The notes under the pieces are model-generated. The model ran no database searches and was not told where the DNA came from. It saw only the letters and a program-made list of their open reading frames with translations. This document shows, one piece after another, positions 21,255 through 31,501 of a DNA stretch of 36,111 nt. A program made the position numbers and the translations under genes. The first letter of the stretch is position 1; every line of letters starts with the position of its first letter. This stretch comes from Cladosporium sp. IMV 00045 (Eukaryota > Ascomycota > Dothideomycetes > Cladosporiales > Cladosporiaceae), in assembly GCA_001931905.2 (NCBI GenBank), contig MSJI02000455.1, forward strand, positions 1 to 36,111, written 5' to 3'.

Positions 21255-21743
21255 GGGGTTGCTGTGATGGGTAGGCTTTATGGATTTGGTTGACTGGCAG
21301 ATTTTGCGGTATATTTTCTTTGCTCAGCCCCAGACACAGAAGGATGTTATCATTTGGCAATCAGGTTTATCGATAGTTGGTGTTCCTTCGAGGTTGACGC
21401 ACTAGTACCACCGACTCAGTCCAGAATTGTCTTCGATGCAAGTGACATGGCTGCTACTGTAAGAAGCCCCCAATCTCATAGAATGAGGCCCGTTAACACG
21501 TATTGTATGTCAATTGAAAATCTGCATCAGGGAACTTCTTGTCCAAACCGATCGTTGGCCGGAGAGCAGTTTCTGATCAGCCCAACGCGAGCCCACTGCA
21601 GTTTCGTTTCGTACTGATAAGTCTCATTCAACTTCGCGGTCTTCCAGTAAATCAGACTCCCCCTTGACCCCAGGGAACGCCGCATGACACAGGAAACAAA
21701 AAGAGAATAGACTTCCCTCAAGGAGGCAGAGGAGCAAAACGAC
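21255..21743. other. Intergenic, monooxygenase to tRNA
   Basis: No gene is recognised. A short A run at 21736-21739 reads as TTTT on the minus strand just after the tRNA and is the likely RNA polymerase III stop. Confidence 0.45.
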
Positions 21744-21846
21744 AGGTCTTACCCGGAATCGAACCGGGGTTGCCGGAAGACTGGTATACTCATCTTTGAG
21801 ACGAGGTAATCAGAATCCGAAGTGCTAACCGCTACACTATAAAACC
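21744..21846 (-). tRNA. tRNA-Gln (anticodon CTG) with a 31-nt intron
   Basis: Read on the minus strand, the acceptor arms GGTTTTA and TAAGACC pair (one G-U pair), with discriminator T at 21744. The D arm is GTGT..GCAC. The anticodon stem is TCGGA with TCCGG (one U-G pair) and the loop is TTCTGAT, giving anticodon CTG at 21813-21811. The T arm is CCCGG TTCGAAT CCGGG, which holds the B box. A 31-nt intron at 21809-21779 sits at the canonical position one base 3' of the anticodon and contains CAG, able to pair with the anticodon as the splicing endonuclease expects. The mature length is 72 nt before CCA addition. Confidence 0.93.
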
Positions 21847-22444
21847 GTTGCAGATAGATATGTTGGTGTAATATATATCGCTTGCAATTCATTGCATCAA
21901 CAGGCACCATGGAACCGCGCGGTGTCTCGACTCGAGACGGGGACAGGATCTGCCCTCCGCCATGCGAATCGACAATGAACAGACTGGACTAGTGACCGAA
22001 ATATTGCATAATGTCCAAGGTCCAGCTAAAGCGAAAGAGAAGATCTACTATCTGTCGTACTGATTCCATGTTGTCAACGGTCACTACGCGTGTTGATTCT
22101 GCTTAGCATTTTGATTGTGATCAAAGTGTCGATGTCAACCCTTTGACGCAGTGCTCTGAGGCACAAGGATGCGTGAAATCTCTCGCTTCGTCCAGATAAG
22201 TCAGATTGAAAGAGCACAGGTCAAATTTGCCATTTTTAATTGCAAGTTCCATTATTCTGCATTGTGTAGGTAGGTACCGCGACGTCTGGGGTGGAGATCT
22301 GCGGAGGACATACTCGGTGTCAGAATTTCGCGTCGGGCCAAGCGGGCTTCATTCGTCTCTCGAATCTCAAGAAATCCAGACAGCGCAGGGAGACGACGAC
22401 GATCGCCCGGAGCAGGCATTGCAGCACACAACCCACCTTACACC
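21847..22444. other. Intergenic, promoter region of the uL24m gene
   Basis: No gene is recognised. The forward open frames near 22206-22511 run into the start of the ribosomal-protein gene in other frames. Confidence 0.45.
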
Positions 22445-23479
22445 ATGCAGAAAGTCATCCAACGCAGCCAGCATGCCAAGAGGCAGGCTGACCGCCGCCT
22501 CCGGGAAATGATCAAACACAACGAAAAGGGCGAGGCCTGGAGCCGACGACAGGAAGCGGTCCGCCTTCGGGCATACAACCACAACCTCATCAAGGAAGCA
22601 CGCGAGAAGCGCAAGGAAGACTGGGCGCGCGGCGCTCTTGCGCCCAGAAGAGATGTCGGCGAACACGCGGAGACATACGGCAGTGTTGGCTTGTTCAACA
22701 TGAACCTTCCCGAAAGGCAGGAGAAGAACAAGCTGGACTGGCACAGCATTGTGGAGGGTGACAGAGTGGTTGTGATCAAGGGCAGAGAGAAGGGCAAGAT
22801 TGGAAAGGTGACCGAGTTGGACAAGAATAAGTGCGCCGTAAAAATCGCGGATGTCAACATGGGCGATGTCAATATCCCAGGCTGGGTGCAGGAAGAGGTT
22901 TCGGCAAAGCAAACCTTGATGCCGTTTGCCTTCCACATGCCCATTGAGAACGTAAAGCTCGTCTACCCCTTACCTCACAAGGAGACGGGCATCATGCAAG
23001 ACACGATCATCGACCGCCTCGAGCGCATTAACGAGCAATGGGACGAAGTGAAGCGCGAATGGGATCAAGGCGAGCGTGCCATCCCCGGAACCAACACTCT
23101 CATCCCCTGGCCTGAGAAGGCGGAACTCGATGAGCAAGACCACGACGACGACACCCTCCGTATCAGCGTGGAAGAGGAGACTTTCAGGCCCCACCTGATG
23201 AGCCCGCCCATGCCCGTCTCGGTAATTGACGAGCTACGAAACAAATACTCCAAGTTCCGCACACGACACGACTGGGAGTACGTGCAGAGGAAGGAGGCCG
23301 AGGACGCGCGGGTGGAGAAGAGGAAGGATCTCATCAAGACTATGCGCACGCCGCTGCAGGAGCTGGCGGACATGAGGGCGAAGCAGAAGGCAGCGCTGGA
23401 GAAGACGCTGACGGACGAGCAATTGGCGAAGATCGGAGAGGTCATGTACAACGAGAGGGCGAAGGCTTTGAGGAACTAG
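22445..23479 (+). CDS. mrpl40: Mitochondrial large-subunit ribosomal protein uL24m (yeast Mrpl40 type)
   Basis: 344 residues in one exon. The KOW motif lies at about residues 101-140 (GDRVVVIKGREKGKIGKVTE), the RNA-binding loop by which uL24 helps start large-subunit assembly. The N-terminus is basic and helical (MQKVIQRSQHAKRQADRRL), as in fungal mitochondrial L24. Long fungal-specific C-terminal helices follow, including TRHDWEYVQRKEAED, and the chain ends in ERAKALRN. The protein is far longer than bacterial L24 (about 100 residues), as expected for the mitochondrial form. Complete, with no disruption seen. Confidence 0.93.
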   Translation: MQKVIQRSQHAKRQADRRLREMIKHNEKGEAWSRRQEAVRLRAYNHNLIKEAREKRKEDWARGALAPRRDVGEHAETYGSVGLFNMNLPERQEKNKLDWHSIVEGDRVVVIKGREKGKIGKVTELDKNKCAVKIADVNMGDVNIPGWVQEEVSAKQTLMPFAFHMPIENVKLVYPLPHKETGIMQDTIIDRLERINEQWDEVKREWDQGERAIPGTNTLIPWPEKAELDEQDHDDDTLRISVEEETFRPHLMSPPMPVSVIDELRNKYSKFRTRHDWEYVQRKEAEDARVEKRKDLIKTMRTPLQELADMRAKQKAALEKTLTDEQLAKIGEVMYNERAKALRN

Positions 23480-24106
23480 ACGAAACAGCGTTGTTGTTGC
23501 TGCCTCGAGAAGGACTTGTACCGATACCCAAGGCCTTTGATTGTATACTGTATACTGTATAGATGTAAAGATATCTTCATTTTTCTCGCTTCCGCTGAAA
23601 CCGTTTTCGTCCTTGCAGTAAGTTTACACTCTGCCCTGGACAGAAGAGCCTTGCCGGCCATCTGAGCACATACGCATTTACTGATGCTTGGTCTCAAAAG
23701 TCGCTGAAATCCCCGCCTCCAGGTCCTGTTCACTTGACGACTACTAGAGCGCCTGTTCTCTTTATGACCCCTCTTGCTCAGGTATGATTCTCAGATCGAG
23801 TGCCAGTGACAGCGCAACCACGAACTCGCATAGCTGTTGGTAAGTAGGGTGGGCTCTCGGGTCGGTCCAACGGAATGGTCATCCGAGGAACAAGCATGGC
23901 GTCCTCACTTCGACATGGAGAAAATGGACGGGTCCCGTCGTAACGTCAACTAAAAGACGGGTATTCAGTCGACCTGAGAACCAGTTCGTGGGCGCCGCGA
24001 GGTCTCGGTTGAAACCCAGTCGATATGAGCTTATACTGCGTCCAGAAGATCAAGAATTCCCATGTCGTTGCAATACGTCGTTGGTCACATGAAGGGTTGA
24101 CCATCA
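23480..24106. other. Convergent intergenic region
   Basis: Holds the 3' ends of the uL24m gene (+) and the Tca17 gene (-). No gene or repeat is recognised. Confidence 0.45.
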
Positions 24107-24766
24107 TCAAATGGCCACGTTGCCGGGATACCAGGCATTCCCGATTCTCTCGACTTCTTTGACGAATTTGGGACTGGTGATTTGAAGTGCCGCCGCTCCC
24201 TTAGCACGACGTGGGTCGTAGTCGTCAGGCGTGTAGAACGGGTTGCGCAAGAGGCGAATGTATGCTGTCTGCAGTGCCTGGAATGCCTAGAGAGGATCTT
24301 GAAGTCAGTTTATGATATGACAGCACATGTGATTTTCGGACTCTCACTAACAGGCGTCAAATCCCTATTTTTGAGACCCAAGACCGCTGCCTTCCCAGCA
24401 CCAGCACTGCTTGCAGGCCGACCTTCCATGTCAACCACGATCACGAGTTTGACGCCCGTGTTGGTCACCCAGCCATACATGGCCGTTCGCTCGTCGAGTG
24501 CGTGCAAGAGACCGAAGTCGTGGCCGATGGTCTTGGTGGGCATGCGAGCTTCGAAGATGTCCAGGCATGAGTTGAGCATGAAAGAGTATTCGAGCTTGTT
24601 ACGCTCAGCTTCGTAGCCTGGGCCGGTGGCAGGGAACAGCGAAATATGTAGAGGGTTGTTCTGGAAATTGTGTGAGAACCTGATATCGGAGTGTAGGGGC
24701 TAAGAGACTCATTACGCTTCGACCTATCACACCAATGCAGGCGATTGAGGGCGATCTACTGTCCAT
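24107..24766 (-). CDS. tca17: TRAPP-associated protein Tca17/TRAPPC2L, 3 exons
   Basis: A sedlin-fold longin-like subunit that supports assembly of TRAPPII, the Golgi Rab exchange complex. Exons are 24766-24716, 24660-24352 and 24286-24107. Introns are 55 nt (GTAATG..CAG) and 65 nt (GTTAGT..TAG), both phase 0, giving 179 residues. Family sequence: SIACIGVIGRSNNPLHISLF at the start, EYSFMLNSCLDIFEARMPTK, DFGLLHALDERTAMYGWVTN and GVKLVIVVDMEGRP in the middle, and AYIRLLRNPFYTPDD at the end. The last exon is needed for the C-terminal helix. It is divergent from NDUFS7 with 516 nt between start codons. Confidence 0.93.
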
Positions 24767-25282
24767 GTTGTGTGGGTTGTTGGATTTCGCCGTATCTTGT
24801 GAGATATGCAGGACGCGTTTTGGACGAGACGAAGCAATAAAGCCTAATTTAGCCCGATTTAATTATACTATGGAGACTCGATGTTAGTGTTGATTCCTTA
24901 GGCTTAAAGCACGTTGTTGTTGTCTAAAGATTGCCAGCATGAGGGTGAGGATTGGTAGAGACCCTCTCGGCAAGGTCGCAGACTTACCAGAAACCGAACA
25001 CTAGACATACACAATTCTAGATTTTATTGACCGGATCTGCTTTTTCCGATACGCAGTGTTTGCCTTCACGGCAGAGTGCCACCAAACAGATGTCTCGCTG
25101 GCACAGCTGACGTCTTGGAGGCGAATCTGAGAAGGGCGAGGGGATCGGCTGGCCAATCAGCTTTGCTTATTATCACCCGCTGCTCAAGACTCTACAACCA
25201 CGAAGACGCTGCTTCACATCACCTTGTCGCCCTCACCACTCTCCACTCTCTCACCACCACCCCCACATTCACATTCGCAGCC
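24767..25282. other. Bidirectional promoter region, Tca17 (-) and NDUFS7 (+)
   Basis: 516 nt between two divergent starts. No gene is seen. A CCAATCA box lies at 25153-25159. Confidence 0.5.
25153..25159 (+). promoter_or_regulatory. CCAATCA (HAP/CBC-type) box before NDUFS7
   Basis: The sequence matches the CCAAT-binding complex consensus and lies 124-130 nt before the complex I subunit's ATG. The HAP/CCAAT complex is known to activate respiratory genes in fungi. Actual binding here is inference. Confidence 0.4.
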
Positions 25283-26118
25283 ATGTTTCCCTCGACAAGG
25301 CAAGCGACGGCCATGGCGCTGCGCGGTATGTCGCCAATTGCGCGCCCCAGCACCCCTGCGACCACGAGACTGACAATAATACAGCGAGACCGACGGCCGC
25401 CACCACCCTCCAGCCCTTCCGCATCGCAAACGCCGCCTTCATTTCCTCCTCGAGCTCAAAGCCTGCCGCGCCGGTCACTCAGAAGCCGGGCCTCGTGTCC
25501 GGCAACCCCGGCACGCCACCTCCCATGAAGGCCATTACCGGAAAGCCTCACCAAGAGGTGCCATTGCCTAGCCAGGAGGGCAAGCAGGGTGTCATGCAAT
25601 ACGCGCTGTACGTCTAAGAGCATTGAAGTTCGGTGGAACACAAAACGGAGACTGACAATACCTTCAGCACTACTCTTGACCAAGTCGCAAACTGGGCGCG
25701 TCAGGGCTCTCTCTGGCCAATGACTTTCGGATTGGCCTGCTGCGCTATTGAGATGATGCACCTTTCCACTCCGCGCTACGATCAGGATCGCATGGGTATC
25801 ATTTTCCGTGCCTCTCCTCGCCAGTCCGACGTCATGATTGTCGCCGGTACCCTTACGAACAAGATGGCTCCCGCCCTCCGCCAGGTCTACGATCAGATGC
25901 CCGAGCCCAGATGGGTCATCTCCATGGGCAGCTGCGCCAACGGTGGCGGCTACTACCACTACAGCTACAGTGTCACCAGAGGATGCGATCGCATCGTGCC
26001 CGTGGACATCTACGTGCCCGGCTGCCCGCCCACCGCTGAGGCGCTCATGTTTGGCATTTTCCAGCTGCAGAAGAAGATGAGGCATACCAAGATCACCCGT
26101 ATGTGGTACAGGAAGTAA
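25283..26118 (+). CDS. NADH:ubiquinone oxidoreductase PSST/NDUFS7 subunit, 3 exons
   Basis: A core subunit of mitochondrial complex I; it carries the terminal 4Fe-4S cluster N2 and helps form the quinone site. Exons are 25283-25325, 25385-25607 and 25668-26118. Introns are 59 nt (GTATGT..ACAG) and 60 nt (GTACGT, branch ACTGACAAT, TCAG). Phases close and give 238 residues. A matrix targeting peptide is seen at the N-terminus ([14 protein letters not shown], then a Ser/Ala-rich stretch). Cluster ligands are visible: tandem Cys in [11 protein letters not shown], Cys in [10 protein letters not shown] and Cys in [11 protein letters not shown]. Exon 2 carries the variable presequence and [18 protein letters not shown] spans the second junction. 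Intact. Confidence 0.96.
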
Positions 26119-26885
26119 GCGAATAGATTTGTGTGGGAGATATACATTGGAGATGTGGCGGGACCGAAGGAAAAACCATGTCCATGCATTAGGGCGTTTT
26201 GGCAGTGCTTTGGCACCTGCGATGTGTACTTTTCTCATTTGTACATACTGAATTCAGATTATGATATTACCACTATGGATATTTCAGAAGACATCCCGTT
26301 CAATTGTTTCGTGGGCGGATTCCTTGCCACTGTCTCTGCTCATGCTTTGTCCAATCTATGATGCGGGATATGAGGTACTTGTGTACATTCACGCTGAGCC
26401 GCAGTCGACTTGTCCTGAGGGTCACTTCGAGATAGCCCATTGAACTATGCCTATTCTCAATGGTATAGACGAATTGCATTTTAATTCGAGTACATCCGCT
26501 TCAAGTATCTTACATGACCATATTCCAAACGGGAAGTGGCTTGCCGTCCCACCATTTTCGCCACGGCTCGGATCCAAGGCGACAAAAAGCTCCCCGTCCC
26601 ATTTCTGACCACGTACTTTCACTTCCCCTCATCCTCAATCGCTTGCTTCGAATTCGCAATGTAACCTCACTTTGTCGATCATCAGTCATTTTGTCTTGCA
26701 TCATGCAGTCAAACGCTATGCGTGCCTGTATCCGTGGGCGTGCGGGGCGAGGAGCAATTGGAGGTAGTAGGAGCGATGGATCAAGGTAGTATTCGACGGA
26801 CGGCCTCGTTTTTCAAGAGCATACCAGACGAGAACCTTGCCTCTCGTTCCACCTTCAACCTCCATACTGAGCCTGTCTTTAAACC
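26119..26885. other. Intergenic, NDUFS7 to the GH92 gene
   Basis: No gene is recognised in the 767 nt. The left part is AT-rich (NDUFS7 3' UTR); the right part is the GH92 promoter, without a clear TATA. Confidence 0.45.
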
Positions 26886-29531
26886 ATGACGCGCTCGAAG
26901 ATGTTCACAGAATCGTTTGCTCTGATACTAACACTCGGTACCCTCCCTTCCAACGCACAGAATACGACCAACATTCTCAGCTTCGTCGATCCACTCATCG
27001 GCACCATCAATGGTGGCCATGTCTTCGCCGGAGCTAGCTTGCCATTCTCGATGGCCAAAGCCGTCGCCGACACAATGGAAACGAGCTCCAAGGAGGTTTC
27101 GCAAGTGATGGGAGCAATATCACAGGCTTCAGCCATATGCACGATTCTGGCACTGGAGGGGTGAGTTTGATCTTTGCTTTTTCTCATCGTTCTAAGCATG
27201 TTCACTTTGCGATATGATGATCAATATAGACTCCTTGACTTAGATCTCAGGACCAATGAGGTGTTAATAGATTCACTGAAACCATCGCGTCGTGTCGGCC
27301 TGCCAAGCGCCTTATGCATTCTTGCAAACAGTGCTAACATCATGCGATAGTCCCCTTCACTCGGCAACTTCCCAATCTTCGCACAGGCAGGCTGTCCAGA
27401 CGATGAACTCAACAACTGCCTTTTCACCAAGACAGATAGAGCAACGCCTCGCATAAATCGCACCGTAGAGGCGAGCCCTGGCTACTTCGCCATTGAGCTT
27501 GCCAGCAGTGTACGTGCAGAGTTGACCGTGACAAACCACACAGCTCTGTACCGCTTCAGCTTCCCTGAAACTCCGTACGAAAGCAATGCACCCTTGAGTC
27601 CACTGATTCTGGCCGACTTGTCCGATCTTCCCGACTCTAGAATCAATGGTTCTATCTCCGTAGACGAGGGCACAGGCCGCATCTCTGGCAGCGGGACCTT
27701 TAGTCCCAGCTTCGGCATCGGATCTTATACCGCTCATTTCTGCGCGGATTTTTCGGGAGCCGATATTCGTGATACTGGTGTTTTCATGAACAATCGTGCG
27801 GGCAGCCAACCGAAGAATCTCAGCGTGGTCCAGGACGGCGTGAACAATTCACCCCGGATTCTTCCCGCCGGAGCCTGGACGCGTTTCGAAGCATCCAACG
27901 AGATCCTGGCTCGTGTGGGAATCAGTTTCATCTCTGTAGATCAGGCTTGCTCCAATGCTGAGCGCGAAATACCTGCTTTCGACTTTGATGCCGTCCACAC
28001 AGCAGCAGAAGAGGCTTGGACAGACGCTCTCGGTGTCGTATCCGTCAAGCCCGGCGGCGTGAATGAGAGTTTACAAACCGTCTTCTGGTCTGGCTTGTAT
28101 CGCGCTGCCTTGTCTCCGCAAGACTACACCGGTGAAAACCCATTGTGGGAGAGCTCAGAGCCGTATTACGATTCTTACTACTGCATCTGGGATTCCTTCC
28201 GCAGTATCCACTCCCTCATCACCCTGGTCGATCCGATCAGTCAGACTCGGATGATCAGGAGCCTGATTGAAATTTATCGAAAGGAAGGCTGGCTCCCGGA
28301 CTGCAGGATGAGTTTGTGCAAGGGCTTTACTCAGGGTGGGTCGAACGCCGACGTGGTTCTCACGGACTCATATGTGAAAGGTCTGGTGGACGGGATCGAT
28401 TGGGAGACCGGGTTCGAGGCCTTGTTGAAAGATGCTGAAGTCGAGCCTCCCAACTGGGCGGTTGAAGGTAGAGGAGGGCTGAAGAGTTGGAAGGAGTTGG
28501 GGTACATTCCGACGGATGATTTCGATCCGTTTGGTGTAGGTCCGTTCACGAGGAGTATCAGTCGGACTGTGGAGTATGCGTATGATGACTTTTGCGTGGC
28601 TGAGATGGCGAGGGGATTGGGCAAGCAAGGTGATTATGAGAAATACGTTGAGAGGGCTGAGTATTGGCGGTGAGTGCATATTTGACATAACGTTCTGACC
28701 AAGAGCTAATTGAGTATCAGGAACATGTACAAGGAGGACCAAACCAGCAACATCAACGGCACCGATACAGGCTTCGTTGGCTTCTTGCAGCCCAAGTACT
28801 TGAACGGCACTTGGGGTTTCCAGGACCCGATCTTCTGCTCGCCACTGCTGAACTTCACCTCTTGCTACCTCAACCCGGACGGACACGAGACGTATGAAGG
28901 CCCTGCTTGGTTGTACACGTTCTACGTGCCGCACGACATGGCAAGCTTGATCACGACACTGGGCGGGCCGTCGACATTTATCAAAAGGCTGGACTACTTC
29001 CACGAGTCTGGCTTGCTATACATCGGTGACGAGCAAGGCTTCCTGGATGTCTTCTTGTATCACTACGCTGGCAGACCTGGCAAGAGCGCTGAGCGAGCTC
29101 ACTTTTACATCCCGTCGCAGTTCAATGATACCGTGAATGGTATACCTGGCAACGACGACTCGGGCGCAATGGGTTCCTTCGCAGCCCTGACGATGATGGG
29201 AATATTCCCGAACGCTGGACAGGATGTGTACTTCATCACGCCGCCATTCTTTGAAGAAGTGAGCATCAAGAATAAGGTTACCGGGAAGACAGCAACGATC
29301 AGGAATATTGGCTTTGATCCGACTAACAAAGCCATCTACATTCAAAGTGCGAAACTTGATGGCAAGCCTTACACCAAGAACTGGATTGGTCATGCATTCT
29401 TCAGAGATGGAGGTGTATTGGAGCTGGTCCTGGGCAAGAATGAGAGTGCGTGGGGTACGAAACAGGAGGATCTACCGCCTAGTGTCTCCACCAGGAGATT
29501 TAATTCGTCGGGGTACGAGGCTGAGAGATAG
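26886..29531 (+). pseudogene. GH92 alpha-mannosidase with a -1 frameshift in exon 1
   Basis: Glycoside hydrolase family 92 trims alpha-linked mannose with calcium. Segments are 26886-27160, 27351-28669 and 28721-29531; introns are 190 nt (GTGAGT, branch GCTAACATC, TAG) and 51 nt (GTGAGT, branch GCTAATT, CAG). A secretion signal covers about residues 1-24, then SFVDPLIGTINGGHVFAGAS. After KAVADT (near 27071) the family sequence (NGNELQGGFASDGSNITGFS, HMHDSGTGG) continues only in another frame. Exon 1 is 275 nt, one short of the 276 that a phase-0 junction needs. Downstream is intact: NPLWESSEPYYDSYYCIWDS, GFTQGGSNADVVLTDSYVKG and GNDDSGAMGSF. As read, translation from the first ATG stops at about codon 93 (27162-27164), inside the intron. 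Either a fresh pseudogene or a one-base error. Confidence 0.85.
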
Positions 29532-30097
29532 ACGGCCTGCACATATAGACGTGCAGTGCGCGACGGCATGTGTAGGGTGTCTCAAGGTAGCAAGATAGCG
29601 AAGCACGTGAAACGATGTCATTGTATGCGGCGGACCGCTCCCTGCGTTGTGTTGTGACCTCCGTGATTGTACGACGCTTGCCTCTTTTGTTTGTTTCCTT
29701 GGTTGATGGACACCTTCGCCCGAACACCACCAACACAAACAGCAACACCCGCATCGACATGTCAAAATGGCCATGTCAACAATGCTCTACCATGAGGATG
29801 CCTCTCTACGTGGCCAGGAGCCCACGATGAACTCACCGCAACAGGTATGTTCACAGCACCAACAGCCTCCTTTGGCCCAAGGTTTCACGCCCCTCGCAGC
29901 CAATCCCAGCCTGAAGCGCATCGCGTGTATCGGGCACAGCCGGGCAGCGTCAGAGCTTCCCCGGCTGTGTGTTTTGCGCCGCCCGCTGCTCTTCAACTCC
30001 ATCCGCTCCTAATCGTCTTTACCTTTATTGACAACCACTCGCCCAGAACCATCCATCTCCAACCACACGTCACAGCATCTTCGACCGCCTCTTCACA
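29532..30097. other. Intergenic, promoter region of the porin gene
   Basis: No gene is seen. A CACGTG core is at 29604-29609 and a CCAAT box at 29900-29904, about 195 nt before the porin ATG. A C-rich leader (30030-30097) precedes the start. Confidence 0.45.
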
Positions 30098-31501
30098 ATG
30101 TCTTCCCCTCTCTCCTCCGACATCCCCAAGCCCTTCGGCAGCACCGAGAAGCTCGCCAAGGACGTCAACAAGGCCGTCGCCCTGCCCGTCCCGGCCTTCG
30201 GTGACTTGAGCAAGGCCGCCAACGACGTGAGTATCGCGAATGCCATTGCTGCTTGAGATTATTGAGAGAATCGCGTGCTGACAATCATCGCAGCTCATCA
30301 ACAAGGACTTCTACCACACCGCTCAGGGTCAGCAATCGCGAACCGTCGCATCAATGGAAGAGGAAGAAGCACAAGATACTGACTGATGCGCGCATACAGC
30401 CACCCTTGATGTCAAGCTCAAGGCTCCCAACGGCACCAACGTGGCCGTCAAGGGCAAGCAGAGCTTCGACGGTGTCACCACCGGCTCCGTAAGCGTCAAC
30501 CGCGCGCCAGTTCCCATCTCTATGCATTCGAGCTAACACCGCGGAAACAGGTCGAGGGCAAGCACACTCTTAAGCCCCAGGGTACGCAAACCACCACCAA
30601 CTCTCATAATCCCCATCCTTCCAGGGTTCGCAAAAAAGGCTTTGTCAGCATCATCTCGATGACCGCACCTTTGCCAACAGCCTTGCGAATTCCTGTCTAT
30701 CTCTCGATACTGAACACTCCCTTCTCTCCTACACAATACACAAAATATATCCTGACATGTCGACCTCGCGCAGACGTCACCGTCACCCAGGCCTGGACCA
30801 CCGCCTCCCTCCTCGACACCAAGGTCGAGCTCGCCAACGTCGCCTCCACCGGCGTCAAGGTCGACCTCCAGAACCTCTGGAACCCCAGCAAGCCCAACAG
30901 CGCCGCCCAGAAGCTCAACCTTGCCTTCAAGAACCCCAACGTCCACTCCCGCGCTTTCATCAACTATGGCCTCGCCAACGGCAACCTTGACGCCGTCCTC
31001 GACGTGACCGCCGGCCACGAGGGTTTCCTCGTCGGTGGTGAGGCTGGCTACGACGTCCAGAAGGCCGCCATCACCCGCTACTCCCTCGGTCTCGGCTACC
31101 AGACCCCGGCTTTCACCGCCTCCCTCGTCGGCACCCAGAACCTCTCCGTCGTCGCCGCTTCTTACTACCAGAAGGTCAACTCCTCCGTCGAGGTCGGCAC
31201 CAAGGCCGCCTACGACGTCCAGAACGGCAAGCCCTCTGGTCTTGAGGTCGCTTCCAAGTACAAGCTCGACCCCCTCACCTTCGCCAAGGTAAGCAGTCAT
31301 TTTTCCAACGACTCTCGTCGAGCGCAAGACACTGACTGCATACAACAACAGGTCAAGATCAACGACCGCGGCATCGCCGCCCTCGCCTACAGCACCAAGC
31401 TCAACGCCGGCACCACTCTCGGCCTCGGCCTCTCCCTCGACACCGCCAAGCTCAACGAGGCCGGCCACAAGATCGGCACCTCTCTCACTTTCGAGGGTTA
31501 A
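30098..31501 (+). CDS. Mitochondrial porin VDAC, 6 exons, with an N-terminal extension
   Basis: A 19-strand beta-barrel that passes metabolites across the outer mitochondrial membrane. Exons are 30098-30226, 30294-30327, 30400-30488, 30551-30581, 30774-31288 and 31352-31501; introns are 67, 72, 62, 192 and 63 nt. All phases close and give 315 residues. The porin sequence is clear from residue 31: VPAFGDLSKAANDLINKDFY, then TLDVKLKAPNGTNV, GHEGFLVGGEAGYDVQKAAI, GLEVASKYKLDP, KINDRGIAALAY and HKIGTSLTFEG at the end. About 30 extra residues precede it (with SSDIPKPFGSTEKLAKDVNK), while fungal porins usually start right at the VPAF region. No other in-frame ATG exists in exon 1. Intron 5 is a multiple of three and stop-free, so it can be misread as coding. 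Codons are strongly C-ending, fitting high expression. Confidence 0.95.

Noticed and set aside
25633..25667. An ATG inside intron 2 as a start for NDUFS7
   Set aside because: It would drop the mitochondrial presequence. The three-exon model has proper splice signals and phase.
27221..27350. An extra exon inside the 190-nt GH92 intron
   Set aside because: The flanking family sequence GTGG and SPSLGNF is continuous in homologues, so nothing is missing between them.
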